64,000 nt of DNA. Origin: Rostrohypoxylon terebratum. Its lineage: Eukaryota > Ascomycota > Sordariomycetes > Xylariales > Hypoxylaceae. Made by a program: the position numbers and the translations under genes. The stretch spans positions 1 to 64,000 of the forward strand of contig MU385897.1 of assembly GCA_022497145.1 (NCBI GenBank), given 5' to 3'. Positions 24,761 to 38,462 of the stretch are shown piece by piece (the first letter of the stretch is position 1; every line of letters starts with the position of its first letter). The notes below the pieces were generated by a model. That model did no database searches and had not been told where the DNA came from. It was given only the letters and a program-made list of their open reading frames with translations.

Positions 24761-25133
24761 CAGTAAACCTTCGCCATAACGATGGTCAAAAAACACCACC
24801 CTTATATCGTTATGCAAGAGTATCGCTAAGGAGAGGTCTCCACATTTACCCGATTTGGTATAGTAGCACTTGAAAGTCAAGGCTAGGCAGTTTTGGGTCA
24901 AATTAATAAGCAAAAATAGCCAGGAACTAGTACTAAATCGGGTATTTTGTGGGTTTTAAGCTAATTATCTTACCCTTGTCATAACGATTTTGGTGGTAGC
25001 CAATCAAAAAATAACGATATCTCGTTATGGAAAAAATATCGTTATTTTGTATGTAAAATCCTAAGATCCCCTTGGAATATCGTTATAAAGAATAATCGTA
25101 ATGGTCTAGAATCGCTATGGCGAAGGTTTACTG
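24761..25133. mobile_element. pogo/mariner-like MITE, copy 1
   Basis: A 373-bp non-coding element flanked by TA (24759-24760 and 25134-25135). The terminal inverted repeat begins CAGTAAACCTTCGCCATA and appears as its complement at the right end. Internal ATATCGTTAT-type motifs repeat many times, as subterminal transposase-binding sites often do. It matches the element at 49479-49825 in opposite orientation over nearly its whole length, with scattered substitutions and about 26 extra bases in this copy. TA duplication and the CAG terminus fit the pogo/Fot1 branch of Tc1/mariner. No transposase is present. Confidence 0.88.
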
Positions 25134-27236
25134 TACATAGTACTAGTATTGGGCAGCTTACAAGTCCTGATCCACTAATCCACTAATCCACCATTCCACC
25201 TACGTACATACTATGATATTACCTAGTAGTAGCATGCTGAGCTAAGAGTTGACCTGCTTGGGATCTTGGTTTACCCCTGGTCTAGCCCTTTTAAGATGTT
25301 GTTCGGTTACACTGGCCTAACGCTAACATCTAGTTAAGACTAGCCTGCGATCCGAGCTCCTAGCCAAGGTTCCTTCTGTTCTTCTTATCCCCACGTGATC
25401 CTTACATTCAACGCGTACCTACTCAGCTCAGATCGCCGAGCTATTAGATTCCATCCAAGCTCGTTCACTTTTTTTCATGATCATTATTTCCTTGAGAGCA
25501 AACTTAGGGGGTTTCCTTACTCCGACATACTTTATAATACCTGACATCCTAACAAAGTTTCGACATAATGAATGACAATCTATTACTTCGTATTCCCGGG
25601 TATATACCTAAGTATCTAAATCTAATTTGTTACTCCTTCGTTTGGCTTAAAAAGGGAGACTCATTATTAAGGTGTTAGATTTATCATGATTTATTTGAAA
25701 TACCATGTTTAAAGTCGTGAACTCCTGTCGTTTTCAGTCCCTTTAGTAACCTCAGTCGACCATGTTTCTAACTTGCTATGAAAATTTCATGACGTCGCTT
25801 ACCCGCAAACATTATTTTTGTCCCTTTTCCGAGTTAATATGTCATTATTGTTTAAATCACCGGCCTACTAATACGACGAAAAATACAAAATCTAAATCAA
25901 CCATTTTCGAAAACGCTCTTCAACAACTAAAATGTAATGTTTCAACAATAAGCTTTAAATCTAAACATCTAGTCTCGACTAAGGCCTACTGCTGGTATTA
26001 GTGTACTAAGTAAGTACCTATATAATAAGTACCTACCTACATATCCGTCATGTCGTATATGCTGAGGACCTCGAATGTTTTATGTTTTGTTCTATGAAGA
26101 TTTATTACCACGTGCCATTATCTCAACCCAGTTTTTCGCGCACTATATAACACTTCTACCGCTTTGGGTAACTCTCGGCGTCACTTCAGAAATTGATGAA
26201 CGTCAAGTAAAGATTACTCCGTTGCTAAACGATCATAAATCTACCTAGATGCCTATGCTTTTACCGGTACCTTAGTGCATAGGTAGGTCGGCACGTACCT
26301 GGGTGTAAAGTGTTGCGGCATAATATAGAAATGCCAATTTAGCAACAATTATCATTAAAAGCCACAGAACCCGTCACTAAACCTCCCCTTAAAGCATGAA
26401 CCATATATACCTGATATTCTCTGTTCTCCGAATTTGTCTTCTAATTTACAATTGATCAACTTCGCTCGAAGCGCTATCCATTGATAATGTCCGTTTGCCC
26501 GTGCTTGACATATATTCTGGTGATATTTCTTGCCGGAGTTAAGCGTAAATGATGTAGCCGAACTACAATATACCTCTGGCTACCTGATGTTGAAGGTCAC
26601 TTGTTTTTGATACAGGCAACGGCAAGGCCCACCATGAACAATATAGTTAAAGAAGCTGTTGGTAGCTTAGGATGCTGCCCTCACATACGATACCATGATG
26701 ATATTCGACGCCAGCTGACTAGAAAACCCTTAAAGTACCTAGGAATAAGGCAATGGATGTCCTATGGTCAGGTGATGCTGTAGCTCTACTTCAACAAATT
26801 CCCTTAGTAGGCATCTAAAAGTACTCTAGACATCATATGCGCCATAGCTGCATCCGCGTGAATGAAATTCCATCGAGAATATTTCGTAGTGTCTTTTCTT
26901 TCGAACGTTAACAACAATACCAACACCATTACTACCATAATGATACCTCGAACCCTTAGGATATAATGCCCGATAGCTTCTGCAAACAAGACGAAGATCT
27001 TCACGATAAAGGTATGTGACAGGACGGCGACACAAAGGAGTCAAGGTTTGCGATGATCAATGTCCTTGCTAATAGAATCGAAAGATCAGCTTCGTTATTT
27101 CCAGAACATCGAGTGGTCTTTAGCGTACATGTCAGCAGTCACTAACATAACAGCCAATTTTAGAATACTGCTCGGGCTCCGCCAGCGTGGAAATAACACA
27201 ACATGATTTTTGTTTTCTTGGTCCGCTCATGCAAAA

Positions 27237-28456
27237 TCAAAGCACTACTATGTTCTCTTTACTCGAGCTGTCGCCATCGAGTCTGTTCCAAGACCCGCTC
27301 CCCCGAGAGCCAAATTCCGACCGTTTGGTATTTCTCGTATTTCGCGGGCTCAGATTCTTCAACTGAGTCGACACGATGTTCTTGGATAACGGCGTACCTC
27401 CTATCGTCTGATTTGCCCCTGCCCTCTCGGTAGACGATGTCCGGTCCTTGGTCGTTCCGTAAAATCTGAATAATATACGTATGGGTGGCAAAGCCGCAGC
27501 GATGATTCCGATGCCGTTCTCGACATTTGACCAAAGGATAATGTTCGCGAAGTAGACTTAGACGGATATGTTAATATCAGTAGCACAAGGTTTCATGACG
27601 GAAGGCGACTTACATAGTTGATCCTCCTCTATGAGATAATACTTCAGATACGGGAGCCGAATAATGGCACAGACTCCTGCCAAACTTCCGAAGGTCAAGA
27701 CGACTATGAGGGATATCTTGACGTGTCGTCGCATTTCGAGATCCTTCAGGAGAAGATACGGAATCAAGGCGCAAGCCCAATCCAGGATCACCGTAAAAGC
27801 GGTAAAGATGTAGCTAAGGTAAGCCATCACGGTGTGAACTTCACAGGAACCCAAAGCCAAATCCCATTGAGTTCCCACGGGACGACAGGTAGTGATCAGA
27901 ACGATGAGGACGGCGGCCGTAAATATAGGCGTCGATATTAGTATACCCAAGATGATAATCCGGTACGTCTTTTGGGTTGTGGTCAGACGCAGCAGGGCAA
28001 CAGCGATACCGGCTTTGACCAGATTCGACGAGCAGGCGTAGTTCATTTGCCAATAACCCATATACAGAGCAGCTCTGGCTTTTAGGCTATCCGTCAACTT
28101 AGCATCTGGAGTGGCGAGGCCGTATTGGCAAGCTTGTATGGTAAATATAATAGAGGGTATAAAAGTGCCCTACACAAAGGGGGCTTTCGTGTCAGTTACT
28201 GCAATGCTTAGCGCGGCCATTCTGATAGACGTACATAGCTAAGGAGCGCGAGAGTATCGTCCCAACCCCATAACTTCAGATCACGAAAGATCCACCCCCG
28301 AGCCAACACTCGAAGTCCTATAAGTATGCTGGTGAGGATTAACAATGCGATTTGAACCCGGGTGACGGTGGCGGCAAATCCTTCCGGTTCGAACGAGTGC
28401 TGCTTCCAGGCCGAGTCAATCAACTCCTGACCGTTCATTCGGCCCTGGGGAGCCAT
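27237..28456 (-). CDS. Fungal rhodopsin-domain (SAT4-type) integral membrane protein
   Basis: Three exons, read from high to low coordinate: 28456-28235, 28169-27614 and 27556-27237, giving 365 residues. Introns are 65 nt (GTACGT...TGTAG) and 57 nt (GTAAGT...CTAAG). The architecture is the seven-helix fungal rhodopsin domain. TM1 is VQIALLILTSILIGLRVLAR, followed by the hallmark WGWDD loop, then LTTCRPVGTQWDL between later helices. LWSNVENGIGIIAAALPPIR marks the last helix, and a soluble Ser/Arg/Asn-rich tail of about 70 residues follows. There is no N-terminal CFEM domain, so it is not a full Pth11-type protein. The ATG at 28456 was chosen; 28438 (six codons later) and 28585 are alternatives. 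Ligand and role are unknown; such proteins are numerous in plant- and insect-associated ascomycetes. It is divergent from the P450 gene 1.7 kb away. Confidence 0.88.
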
Positions 28457-30154
28457 GAGAGCCTTGGAACTTATACGAAAGAGTTTGACAGCCTCGAAGA
28501 GGTTTCCATCAAAGGCTCGCGGTGTGCAACACGGATGCAAGAAAAGAGAAGAAGCTACGTCGTAATGTATCTCGAGGTCAGACATAGGCCTTCTTCAGGC
28601 AAGAGATATGATTATGTATATTCGTAATCCCTTACCCTTGCAAGTTTGCAGGCACCAAGAACCTTGCTGTTGATTCCCAAATTTTTTGTTGCTGGGCGTC
28701 TGGTTTGGTTCGAGACCCCAGAGCGCCCCTGGACGAAGTAAGTAAGCAGTAACATTTCAGAGTTGTGGGAGAGCATCGGCGACCGATCACCGCCAGGGTG
28801 GTAACCAATGGAGATATCAGAATGAAACGCCACGCTTGGTACATACTATTACGTCGTCTCCCGCCTATTCTTGGTTGTATGGGAGGTACTAGGATTATTA
28901 CTGCCACATAAGCTGACCAGGAAAGGATTTGTCGCGCGCGCGGAGACGTGCACCGCTTGTCGCCCCAGGCAGCTCAGGGGATAATTGGTACATGGTAGAA
29001 TGGGTCTAGCAATGCCGTGGTGGGAGCTCTCGACAACTGAGGATTTTTAATCGCACTGCCAGAAGCGAGAATTGGCAAATAGCTGTGCCTCACGACCACA
29101 CCCTGAGGCATTACTATACTAGGAAATAGGATAATTCGCCAATGGTCAGCCCACTATCTGCATTAGGAATAGAAAGCAGATGATCTGCGACTTGTCACTC
29201 CGGACCGTACGGGAGGAGCCGGGGATGGTATCCGGTGAGCGAGGTTCTTTTTAGACCCCGGATTAGTGGAAATTTTCCACCTTGGGTGATTTGATGATGA
29301 AAAGTAAGTGTCCCCGCAGATCTACGTAAGCATCAGTTCCTCTAATATCGCAGCAACTCCCAACCGTTTGGTAACCCATCTATGTACATACCCAGGTACG
29401 GTAGGTGTTTATTTTGATGAGATATTAGAGTCTAGGTGCATAGCCGGCGATGGTCATTGCTAACTACTAAGTACCTACCTAGGCGCTGTACCTGGGTAGA
29501 TAAGTATCCGTTTATGTTTTGAATCAGGTGCAGAAAACTATTCAGAACGATGCATATTCTCCCAGACTTATCTAAAACATTGTAACCAATCGAAGAGGAA
29601 CTGTTAGCTGTGTGCTCTTCGAGTCTCTCCCACCCATAAGTTATAGCGGCTAGATCCCTATTGGTCATTTACCTTCGGACCCAGCTTGCTGGAGACTAGA
29701 TCAGGGTTAGAAAGGCAAAGTGTTATTAAAATCGTTACCAATAAAAGGAATATGCATATAATCCATGTCCGTAACCCTGAGACCTACCAATGAGGTGATT
29801 GATTATTTTCCCAGGGGCTGAGACCGTTGGCTTCAGGTTACATCCCAGCACGAAGGCCCGAGAGCTATCATCGTGTGTTCTCGATTGCGGGGAGAAACCC
29901 CTATTCTACTATGTATGTGCCTATGCGTAGATACCTACCTAAAATATCTAATATAATATTCTAATAGTATGGTTGTATGAGATGGGTAGCACAATTTCGC
30001 GGGTATTCCATAGGTAGGTATCCCTTGCAGATCTTAAGAATTGTCTCCGCTCGGGTAGAGTTACACACTTATTATCTAAGAATTCGCTCGCCCTTCTGGA
30101 ACTGATGACTTTTTTTCCTTCGAGTTCCTACCTACCTCTATCTGATGTGTCAAG
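28457..30154. other. Shared upstream region of receptor-like gene and P450
   Basis: A head-to-head intergenic region of 1.7 kb with no coding sequence I can support. TAGGTA-type motifs occur at 29390-29500 and 29925-30020. A Lys/Tyr-rich open frame at 29432-29668 is not protein-like. Confidence 0.5.
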
Positions 30155-32083
30155 ATGGACTTGATTCTCTGCGCAGGTCTGGCATCCGTCGAAACGCTTC
30201 TGGTAAATAACATCTCCGGTCAGGAGTCTCGGCCCGTGTCAGGTAAAATTTCATTGGCTCTATTCTTCGCTCAGTACTTTGTGGTCAAGTTTTACCGAAT
30301 ATTTCTGTACCACCGATACTTTTCGCCCCTTCGCCATCTACCCGGTCCGACGGTAAGTACTTCGACCCGGTCCGTCCGAGCTTGCATTACTCACGAACCT
30401 CGCTAGGATAATCACTTTCTCTTCGGACAGGCCCTAAATTTCTTAAAGGCCGAATCTCCCACGGCACTCTATGTAAAATGGATGAGGGAGCATCCCGACG
30501 TCCCCTTCATTCGATATCTGACGTGGGGAAACACCGAAGTGCTGTTTCCTGTCAGTCTCAATGCTCACCGAGAAATATTGCAATTTCAGTGCTATTCTCT
30601 TCAGAAACCGACTTGGTTTCTCCGAGTCGTCAGGGAGGTCGCCGGTCATGGACTCATCCTCATGGAAGGAGAGGAGCATAAGGCTCACAGAAAGATGCTC
30701 GGCGGATCATTCTCCCTGAAGAACATTCGGAAGCTAGAGCCCATCTTCCAAGAGAAAGCCCGGGATCTTTGCCGCTACTTCAACCAGTGTATCCGCGAAA
30801 ACGATAACCAGACAGGTACTATAGATTGTACCACGACCTTCTCCAAGGCTATTCTTGATATCATGGGTTCTGCTATCTTAGGAGTTAAGCTTGACTATGT
30901 GAAACCTGGAGAGGAAAAGGCGGAGAAGAGCAATGATCTAAAGAAAGGCTGCTCGTTCCATGAGGCTTACGACATTTTTTTCTCGCCGCAGGGCATCGGC
31001 AAATTTTTGCTATTCGCTAACGGATACTTACCGACGCGATGGCTGCCGTTCGACGCGAACCGCAAGTTTCTATTCGCGATGGGTTGGTTAAATGACGTCC
31101 TGCGTAATCTCATTCGAGAACGATACCGACAAGTTTCTACCGCGACCGCCGAAGGCAGGTACGAGTCTAAGGACTCTAGGGATTTACTTACATTTGTTGT
31201 CGAAGAAAGTTTACCTGGTGGAATTGCCGAAGGTATTGGCGAGAGGGAATTCTTAGGACATGTGAGTACGGCCCATTTCCACCCGGACTTGCTCACCCTT
31301 CCCATCGCTATCTCATCTAGCCAGGGTTCTCTAGCTAACGTTGGTTGTCTAGTTGCTCGAATTTATGGCTGCCGGTCACGATACGTCTGCAAATATGCTT
31401 TCGTGGAGTTTATATATCTTAGCATTGAACCCAGATATTCAAGAGACGCTTCGTGAGGAACTCAAGGGTTTGTCGGACAACCCAACATATAATGACCTTG
31501 AGAGGCTGCCTTACTTGGAGGCGTTCTCCAAGGAGGTCCTACGCTTGTACTCTCCGTGTAAGATGAGATATCCGGTCGACTGTAACTCACATTCTAACAA
31601 TGATATCTAGCCACTACCTACCACCGTGAGACTAATACCGATATCGCCGTCGAAGGAGTTCACATTCCCAGCGGAGTATTGGTGGATCTCGCCCCATCGG
31701 TGACTCTTATGAACCCGTCGATCTGGGGTGATGACGTGGATAACTTCGATCCTACGAGATGGCAACGCTGTATGTGATTCCTCTCCTATATGAGTGCTTC
31801 TAACGAAGAGTTTGTTGGATGAATTGGCTGTTTTGAGCATTGCTAACAGTTCATGCTAGTGACGGGCGACCAGCTCTCTCCTTACGCATTTTCTCCTTTT
31901 TCGAACGGGCCACGTATCTGTATAGGTCGCCTATTTGCCATGTTTGAGATCAAGTACATCCTGACGGAAATTGTTCGCAACTTTCGGTTTGTGAGCGTTG
32001 ATAACGGCTTCACCATTGAGAATCCCGGGTTCACTCTTAGGCCTCATGGGTTGAGGGTTAGATTTGAGGAGTTAGAGAAATGA
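30155..32083 (+). CDS. Cytochrome P450 monooxygenase
   Basis: Five exons: 30155-30352, 30431-31261, 31353-31557, 31611-31769 and 31860-32083, giving 538 residues. All introns have GTRNG donors and AG acceptors and keep the frame. A hydrophobic N-terminal anchor (about 30-55) precedes the proline-rich hinge HLPGPT. The I-helix AAGHDTSA is at about 349-356, the K-helix EVLR (ExxR) at 404-407 and FDPTRW at about 458-463. The heme loop FSNGPRICIG has its Cys ligand at about 485. All catalytic motifs are intact, so a functional ER-bound oxygenase is likely. The sequence alone does not reveal the CYP family or substrate. No terpene synthase, PKS or NRPS core gene is nearby, so a biosynthetic cluster is not supported. 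Confidence 0.93.
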
Positions 32084-35000
32084 GGGGAGGACAATGTTGA
32101 TTCTAGGAGATAATGGAATCAAGGCCAAATAATAGTGAAGCCAACTAAGATTTAGAACCATTCCGTTCATTACTTATGAACATACTTAACCTACCTAGTA
32201 GGCAAAGGTCATTAGGAGGTTGAACCTTTCTTACTATTCCGAACATTCTTTTATCTTATCACATGTAGCTAAACTTAATTCATAATACCAAATTGCTACC
32301 ATACCTATATAATGAAGTACGTATAATGTTGGTCTCTATGTAAATAGGTATTGACTTGATTGTGTGACGTTTCAATCCATGTGGTCTATTCAAATGTTGT
32401 TGGATACCTAGGTACCTACCTACCGACATACATACAGGTAGGTAGTCTTATTCATCTATGCCCCTGAGCTAATTGCAAGTACCTGGCCTGTGATATGAGG
32501 TATGGGTTGACTAGATGGTAACAAGGGGATATCCATAGCCGGATCCATGTTAAAAGACCCTATGGTCATTCTGCTAATCTTGCCTATACATATGCAGGTC
32601 ATAGGTTCACATAGTAGCACTATGAATATTCTTATACTTTTTCAAGAGAGCTTGGACAGCAGATACCGAGAAGAACGCGACGAGAGCATTAACCCTACCT
32701 AACAAATAAAACATGTAGTTAAACGTATCCTAGCCCACATAAGTTGTTGATTCTGAATACTTCAACCCCCGACTCTCAGGAGGTGGACGGTGGTGCTTAC
32801 GAAGTCATCCTCGCAAACGTTCTTTTCTATTTTACGTTGCACATAGATACCTAGGTAGTTTTCGATTGTATGGATATCCCAAGATTTCTGACAGCTTGGT
32901 AACTTCGTCACATTCTAGACCACCTAGCTATCTATTAGGTAGGTAAATAGGAGATGTGGTATTGCTGACTCTTGGCCTTACCTACCTAAGTAGTCACCCG
33001 TTCATAATACTAACCTTTCGTTCTTTTAGTTGCCTGCGATGCTTACGTACTAGATAGGTAGGTATACTACACTATAACGAAGTTTTTTTTCAGATTACAA
33101 CCTTGGGACATATCAAAAGGTTAAATCCCTTTCAAAGTCATGTGGTGAATTATTACTGGGCATTTATCCCATAGATATCTCCCAATAAACCAATAAAACC
33201 GACGCAACCAGAACGTGACAGGAGAATAGAGGAATTTACTTGTGAAAGGACGAACATCCAACCTATTATAAAACCATACATTCCAGACCCTTCCAAAAAG
33301 TCTCGTTGTCTTATGCGTGTCTCCTATTTCCCCTTTCCGTCTACTCTAGATGTTGATACATTTCTCTTGGCATATGAAAAGTTTCATTGTTTATGGCGGT
33401 TAAATCCTTAGTTACTTAGATCTCGATCCATAGGTTATATGTTTGTGGATTAAGCGCCGCCCTTTAGGTTTGTCTCTCTGAAGTCGTTCTGCTACTGTCT
33501 TGCAAAGTAAGTTCTAGACACAGAAGAAAAGAAGAGAAAAATTACTTGTTGGTTAAGGTTTCATGATATATGGTTGTTGCAATATGGAACGGCCCAGGCT
33601 CAACTCAACTTCTACACTTTGTTGCTAGATCTGGTAGCAAATGGCGCCTACCAGTCACTGGTTTAGAAAGAAAGATAGGTAGGTATCTATCATCTTTCCA
33701 GATCATCATAAATCTACAATAGAGTAATGGATGTTACTCACAACATAACATAATAATTTCACTATGACCATAACAACGCAGGGAATAACATTTGAGTGGC
33801 ATCGCCACAGTCTCTTTGCCACATTCAACCGCTCTGCGCGGGCTGCCGTACCTTTCATTGAAACCTGAACAGGATGGATGGTACGGGTTGCAATTCCGTA
33901 ACGACGCAAGAGTCAGTACACTGGTAAGGTAGGAATAGTTAATTCTTCATCATTGGTGACCAATGGGAGAATTCTGTATGTATGAATTTGAGGTAAATAT
34001 CTCCTTTTATGTCTAAAACTCCTGGCATGTGCTTATCTACGTTGCTTCTCGATGCCTCCATACTGAGCTCTGCTTGCCCAAAATTGTTGGGAGTAGTACT
34101 CAACTATTCCCATCCCTCTATGGCCAGGGTAAATATTTGCGGTCTTATCTACCTATGGCTCATTTCTTTTTCATTTTTATGGGATAATGGTCTTATGGGA
34201 AAGTGAGGAGATGGAATTCATAGGTACCTACTAAGGTACCTAGCAATCAGGTATCTACGCAAATCATAGTCATGTAGCGACATGCCGCTTCTATCAAATC
34301 TCATCCATGGATATTGGCGTCGACCTATCCTCTTATCTAGAAGTTTCTTGTCTGCGGATAAACTTCATTCAATCATCTTCGCACTCCTTACCTGTATGAC
34401 AAGTCTAATGTTCTTGATTGTCATCTCTGCAACGACTGATCGCTTCCAAGTTACTTGGCATCCGAAGTGTTTTGAGGCGTACATCGCGACCCGCAGTCGT
34501 ACTTTTTGGGCTCTCTCGTCTATGCGGGTTGAGGGTGATTGTTTGTGGAGTCGAATGTATGGTTCAGCTCAATGTCAGTTCTCACGTCGCTGCAGCTAAA
34601 CACCTTAGGAGAGGGTACTTCGTAGCGACCATATAATACGTGGCAAGATGATCTTGCATAATGATCTTCAAGTAAATACTACGGTGATAGTTGCCGCGCC
34701 CAGTTTCCGACTTTATTGTTAGTCAGCTTCCTATGTTACTCCTGTAGAGTAACGTTGAGCGTAGGTTTCATGTCTGAGTTGGCAATATTCGCTTCGAAGA
34801 TGTGCACCAGGTACGGCAGCCGAGAACTCTAACGGGCAGGAAACTCCTCGCCGAGAATTGCATTTGCCATAGGGAGCCAAGGATGACGTGCATCTCGCCT
34901 AGATCATTTGTCGAGGAGGGGTGGTTTTTTTTTATCTTTACCTACCTGGATGGGTACCTTTTTTTTCAATTCTGTTCATGTACCTGAGTCATACGCGTCG

Positions 35001-35717
35001 TGTAACTACCTGTGTTGGAACTACATTGCTACGTCTCGTTACCGAATACCAACTCTAAACTCAACAAGAAAATTAGATAGCTATGTATCGCCGTGATACT
35101 GTGAACGTCGATCCCTGAGACATTAGAGTGTGCTCGTCTAAACTAACGGATAGTATTGCTCCTTCAACCATCTAGGTCATCGAGTTCTTATTTAGTGTAT
35201 AGGCAATTGTTAGAAGCGGTGATCACGGACAATAAAGTACATAGTAGGTATTAGTTACGAAAGTTGCGGTTACGTTGATACCCCTCTCTAACAACTTTGT
35301 CTGAATATATTTAATAGGTGGAGTCCTGAGGCTGGGGGCGAGTGTCGTGTCATGGAAGCTAACTCTTTCGCTGGGTTAATATCCATCTCGCGCCTGGTTT
35401 GGTGGACAGGTAGCTTGGCCCTGCCCCGGTAAGTTGTATAGGGAGTACTGGATTCATGTCTCGAATATGCCGAGGACTCTCAATACCGTTGTACGAGATG
35501 CATAGAGAGTCATCCCTCGTTACGGAGGGGCCGATCCGGTGGAACGCATCAACATGAAGGACGACTGCGACCATGTTCACTTGGGCATCTCTCACGATAA
35601 CATTAGGCTTTGATGGGAGCCAAGTTCTGAAGAAGCTCATTGCGGCATCTCATAACAGATAACATCAAATTAAGGGGGTAGTGGAGTCAACATTGGACCA
35701 TTGGGTCGATAATTCAG

Positions 35718-35744
35718 TTTTTTTTTTTTTTTTTTAAAAAAAAA
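35718..35744. repeat. Homopolymer junction T18-A9
   Basis: An uninterrupted run of 18 T followed by 9 A. A very similar T17-A7 tract lies at 40569-40592. Such stiff poly(dA:dT) tracts usually exclude nucleosomes. Confidence 0.9.
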
Positions 35745-36355
35745 GCATTGACGATTATGTGGCCATGCCTTTGCCATGCGACTTGTTCCTGGCAGCCGCG
35801 ATGTTTAGTTGTTAGTTTCCTCTCGGATTGAATTTCTCAAAGATCTGACAATATTCCGGACTCGGAAACTAATGGATGACGCGGTCATCTCTGAGACATC
35901 TTCGCCACGTTCGCGAGTCCCAGTGGCCTGGAAGCCATGGAATTAGGACTTTCGAGATCTTAGTTGATCCTAGCGACCGGAGGCGGGAGTAAGGCGGTCT
36001 AAAAGTAGTAACACGATATTCTGAAAAACTGATACTAGATGGATGTTCTAGATGTGGAGCAGGCCTGCACGGGACGCCGCAGAGGCATGGTCGTGTTGAG
36101 CCGTGCTAAGTCATGCTAAGTTGTGCTAGTGCTGAGACTCGTGGACCTTATCGTGACCAGGTTCAGAGATGGTCCAGGTGGTGTCAGAATTTAGTGAAGA
36201 TGGATATCACATCAGATACCAAAGACCGAGGACTAGGACCTATGTAGTACTAGTACTAGGAACCAGGGATACTAGCTAAGCGCCTATCTGGTAACAGGGC
36301 AGCAGGGTTGCGCCTCTCCCGGGTCTCACTCTCGATGCTCCGCCCGTCGTTAGCT

Positions 36356-36383
36356 GTCGTTGGTCGTTGGTCGTTGGTCGTTG
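36356..36383. repeat. GTCGTTG heptamer repeat
   Basis: Four perfect 7-bp units, followed by a diverged unit. Confidence 0.9.
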
Positions 36384-36791
36384 GACGTCGGCCATAACAG
36401 TAGTTTGCCGTCGCCCAATTGGGTGTCACCGACTGAGCGGTGCATGCCGATTATGCACATGGTAGCATTGGTAGCATTTCCTATTTAGTCATCCGTGACC
36501 ATCTATGGCCATCGACATCCATCCATGTCCGTCGATGTCCACCCATGAGACGATGTTGTGCAGGTTGTGGTGCATTTTGGGATGAGCAGCAAGCAGAGGG
36601 CGGCTGATCAACATCGCATCAAGCTTCGCAGGCTAGCAGCGTTCGCGGAACCGGATGTTGTGTTCTGCTCTGATGCGCAGCCATGTACAACGTAGTAGCT
36701 TGTGTTTGTGTAGCCAGACCATCGTTGATGTAGTCGTGTACGTACCTGGGGCCTGGGCAGCTACTCAGTGGGCTAGCATGTAGGTATGTAT

Positions 36792-36816
36792 GTGTCGTGT
36801 CGTGTCGTGTCGTGTC
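36792..36816. repeat. GTGTC pentamer repeat
   Basis: Five perfect 5-bp units. Confidence 0.9.
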
Positions 36817-37332
36817 TGATATACCACTCCATAGCGGAGATGTTCGGGGCAATGATCGGAGCTCGGTATCACCACAACGTCCCTCACGGCATTGGACGGC
36901 CAAGGAACGGGGGGTGGCATGGCATCACGGTATAACAGACGGGATAAGTGTTTGTCACGTTGATAGGACGGCGGGAACTGTATACAACCACACGGGAGTG
37001 GATCAATTACTGTGCTGCGGCTGCTGCTTGGGTACTAGGAGTAGTATGAGCTAGTAGTCAGCTTGTATAGTCAGTACCTACTAGGTAGCTAGCCACTATG
37101 TACCTACTATGTAAGAATATCCATATCGTCATTGTCGGATCCACCAAATGATCTGTGATGGCAAATATCATTGATGTGCATGTACATCAGGTACGATCAC
37201 GGAATACGAGCACTGAATGTTGGAAGGAGAATCGGGGCAGTGCCGTCGGTTGTACGGACACAGGGACAGGAGAGGATAAGAGAGGGGAGACCGAAGGGGG
37301 GACAGAGAGGGACAGAGACATTCCGGACGCTT

Positions 37333-37368
37333 GAGAGTGATGAGAGTGATGAGAGTGATGAAAGTGAT
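37333..37368. repeat. GAGAGTGAT nonamer repeat
   Basis: Three perfect 9-bp units and one unit with a single substitution. It follows a purine-rich stretch at 37255-37320. Confidence 0.9.
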
Positions 37369-38428
37369 ATCATCTTGCTTCTGAATTGAGGGTCAATTGA
37401 CGAATACAATCGCGTCTTGTATTCGCCTCTTATGTAGGTACCTGAGACATTACATACATAGTACATAGTACTGGGTAGGTAGTATTACCTGATTAGCAGA
37501 TTAGCAAATTCAATCATGGATGCTCCTTGTTCCTCTATACATAATACATAATACATACTACCTACTATGTAGTACATTACCACATCTACTACAGTACTAC
37601 TACCTAGTACATACTAGGTACATGTTGAATAACCTTGAAGTTCCTTATCTGCGGGACTCGGAATAGGTATGGGAACATACGTACCTACATTATACCTATA
37701 TACTACTAGTAGTATAACATGGATATATACATATGTATAGGCATACAGCAATGATACCTGCCGGGCGTAAAGTATAGTATCCGCAATGGAAGCTTTCGAA
37801 GCAATTGGGAAGAGATAGAGGTGGATACGTGGACTCTCCTATCCTGGATCTTCTTGCATATTATTCCTTGTCCTGGTTAGAAAAATGATCGACACTAACC
37901 CTGATGTGGTATTCCGGCCATCCTAGCCGTAGACCACCGCGACTACCCAAGTCCAGAGGTGCCGAGAGGATACCAAGCCAAGGAAAAAAAAAAGGCGGTT
38001 AATAAGCAGCGAAGAAGAAATGCTGTAAATTATGGAGCTGTCACATCCAGAGGCAGGCACAAAACGTAAAAAACTCAACTTGGGCCTTGGCAAGGGGGTA
38101 TTGATGCGACACAAATTTGTCCCGCTGCAGCCGCTGACAGCCGCAGGCGTCATTTTTAAATTTTCGATTTTTTTCTTCTCTCACTTTCCCTTTCCCTTCT
38201 TTCTTTTCTCGACATTTGCTAGATGGGATTCATGCTGACAGACATCCAACGAATTACGAAGCGCGTCGATAAACTAAGTCGGCGTTTTAATAAGGAACAT
38301 CGACCATTAACTTGAAAACATCTAAAGATTAATTGATACTTGATGCACCCAATTCTAGGTACGGTCATATGTAGGTACACAGATATACGTATACGTGTTA
38401 CAATACATACCTACTACCTATACACGCA

Positions 38429-38462
38429 CGCGCGCGCGCAGACGCAGACGCAGACGCAGACG
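38429..38462. repeat. (CG)n followed by CAGACG hexamers
   Basis: An alternating CG tract of about 11 bp merges into four CAGACG units. The CG part could adopt Z-DNA. Confidence 0.85.

Larger units (their letters stand above)
20174..27236. other. Gene-free region with two MITEs
   Basis: A 7-kb AT-rich stretch without a supported gene. It carries a 329-bp foldback MITE and a 373-bp MITE of a second family (listed separately). C/T-rich low-complexity sequence at 20480-20720 lies in the DENN promoter. TAGGTA-type motifs are dense at 20940-21120, 22735-22770 and 23140-23200. A relic-like minus-strand frame near 23800-23900 (ITPEAVDSVGGSMLTSMP) has stops around it. Confidence 0.55.

Noticed and set aside
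27237..32083. Secondary-metabolite gene cluster around the P450
   Set aside because: No PKS, NRPS, terpene synthase, prenyltransferase or cluster regulator is present within the window.
36619..36903. 94-codon frame, minus strand
   Set aside because: Produced by the GTGTC pentamer repeat and surrounding low-complexity sequence.
37171..37389. Acidic ESDESD-type frame
   Set aside because: It is the translation of the GAGAGTGAT microsatellite; no upstream or downstream coding context.
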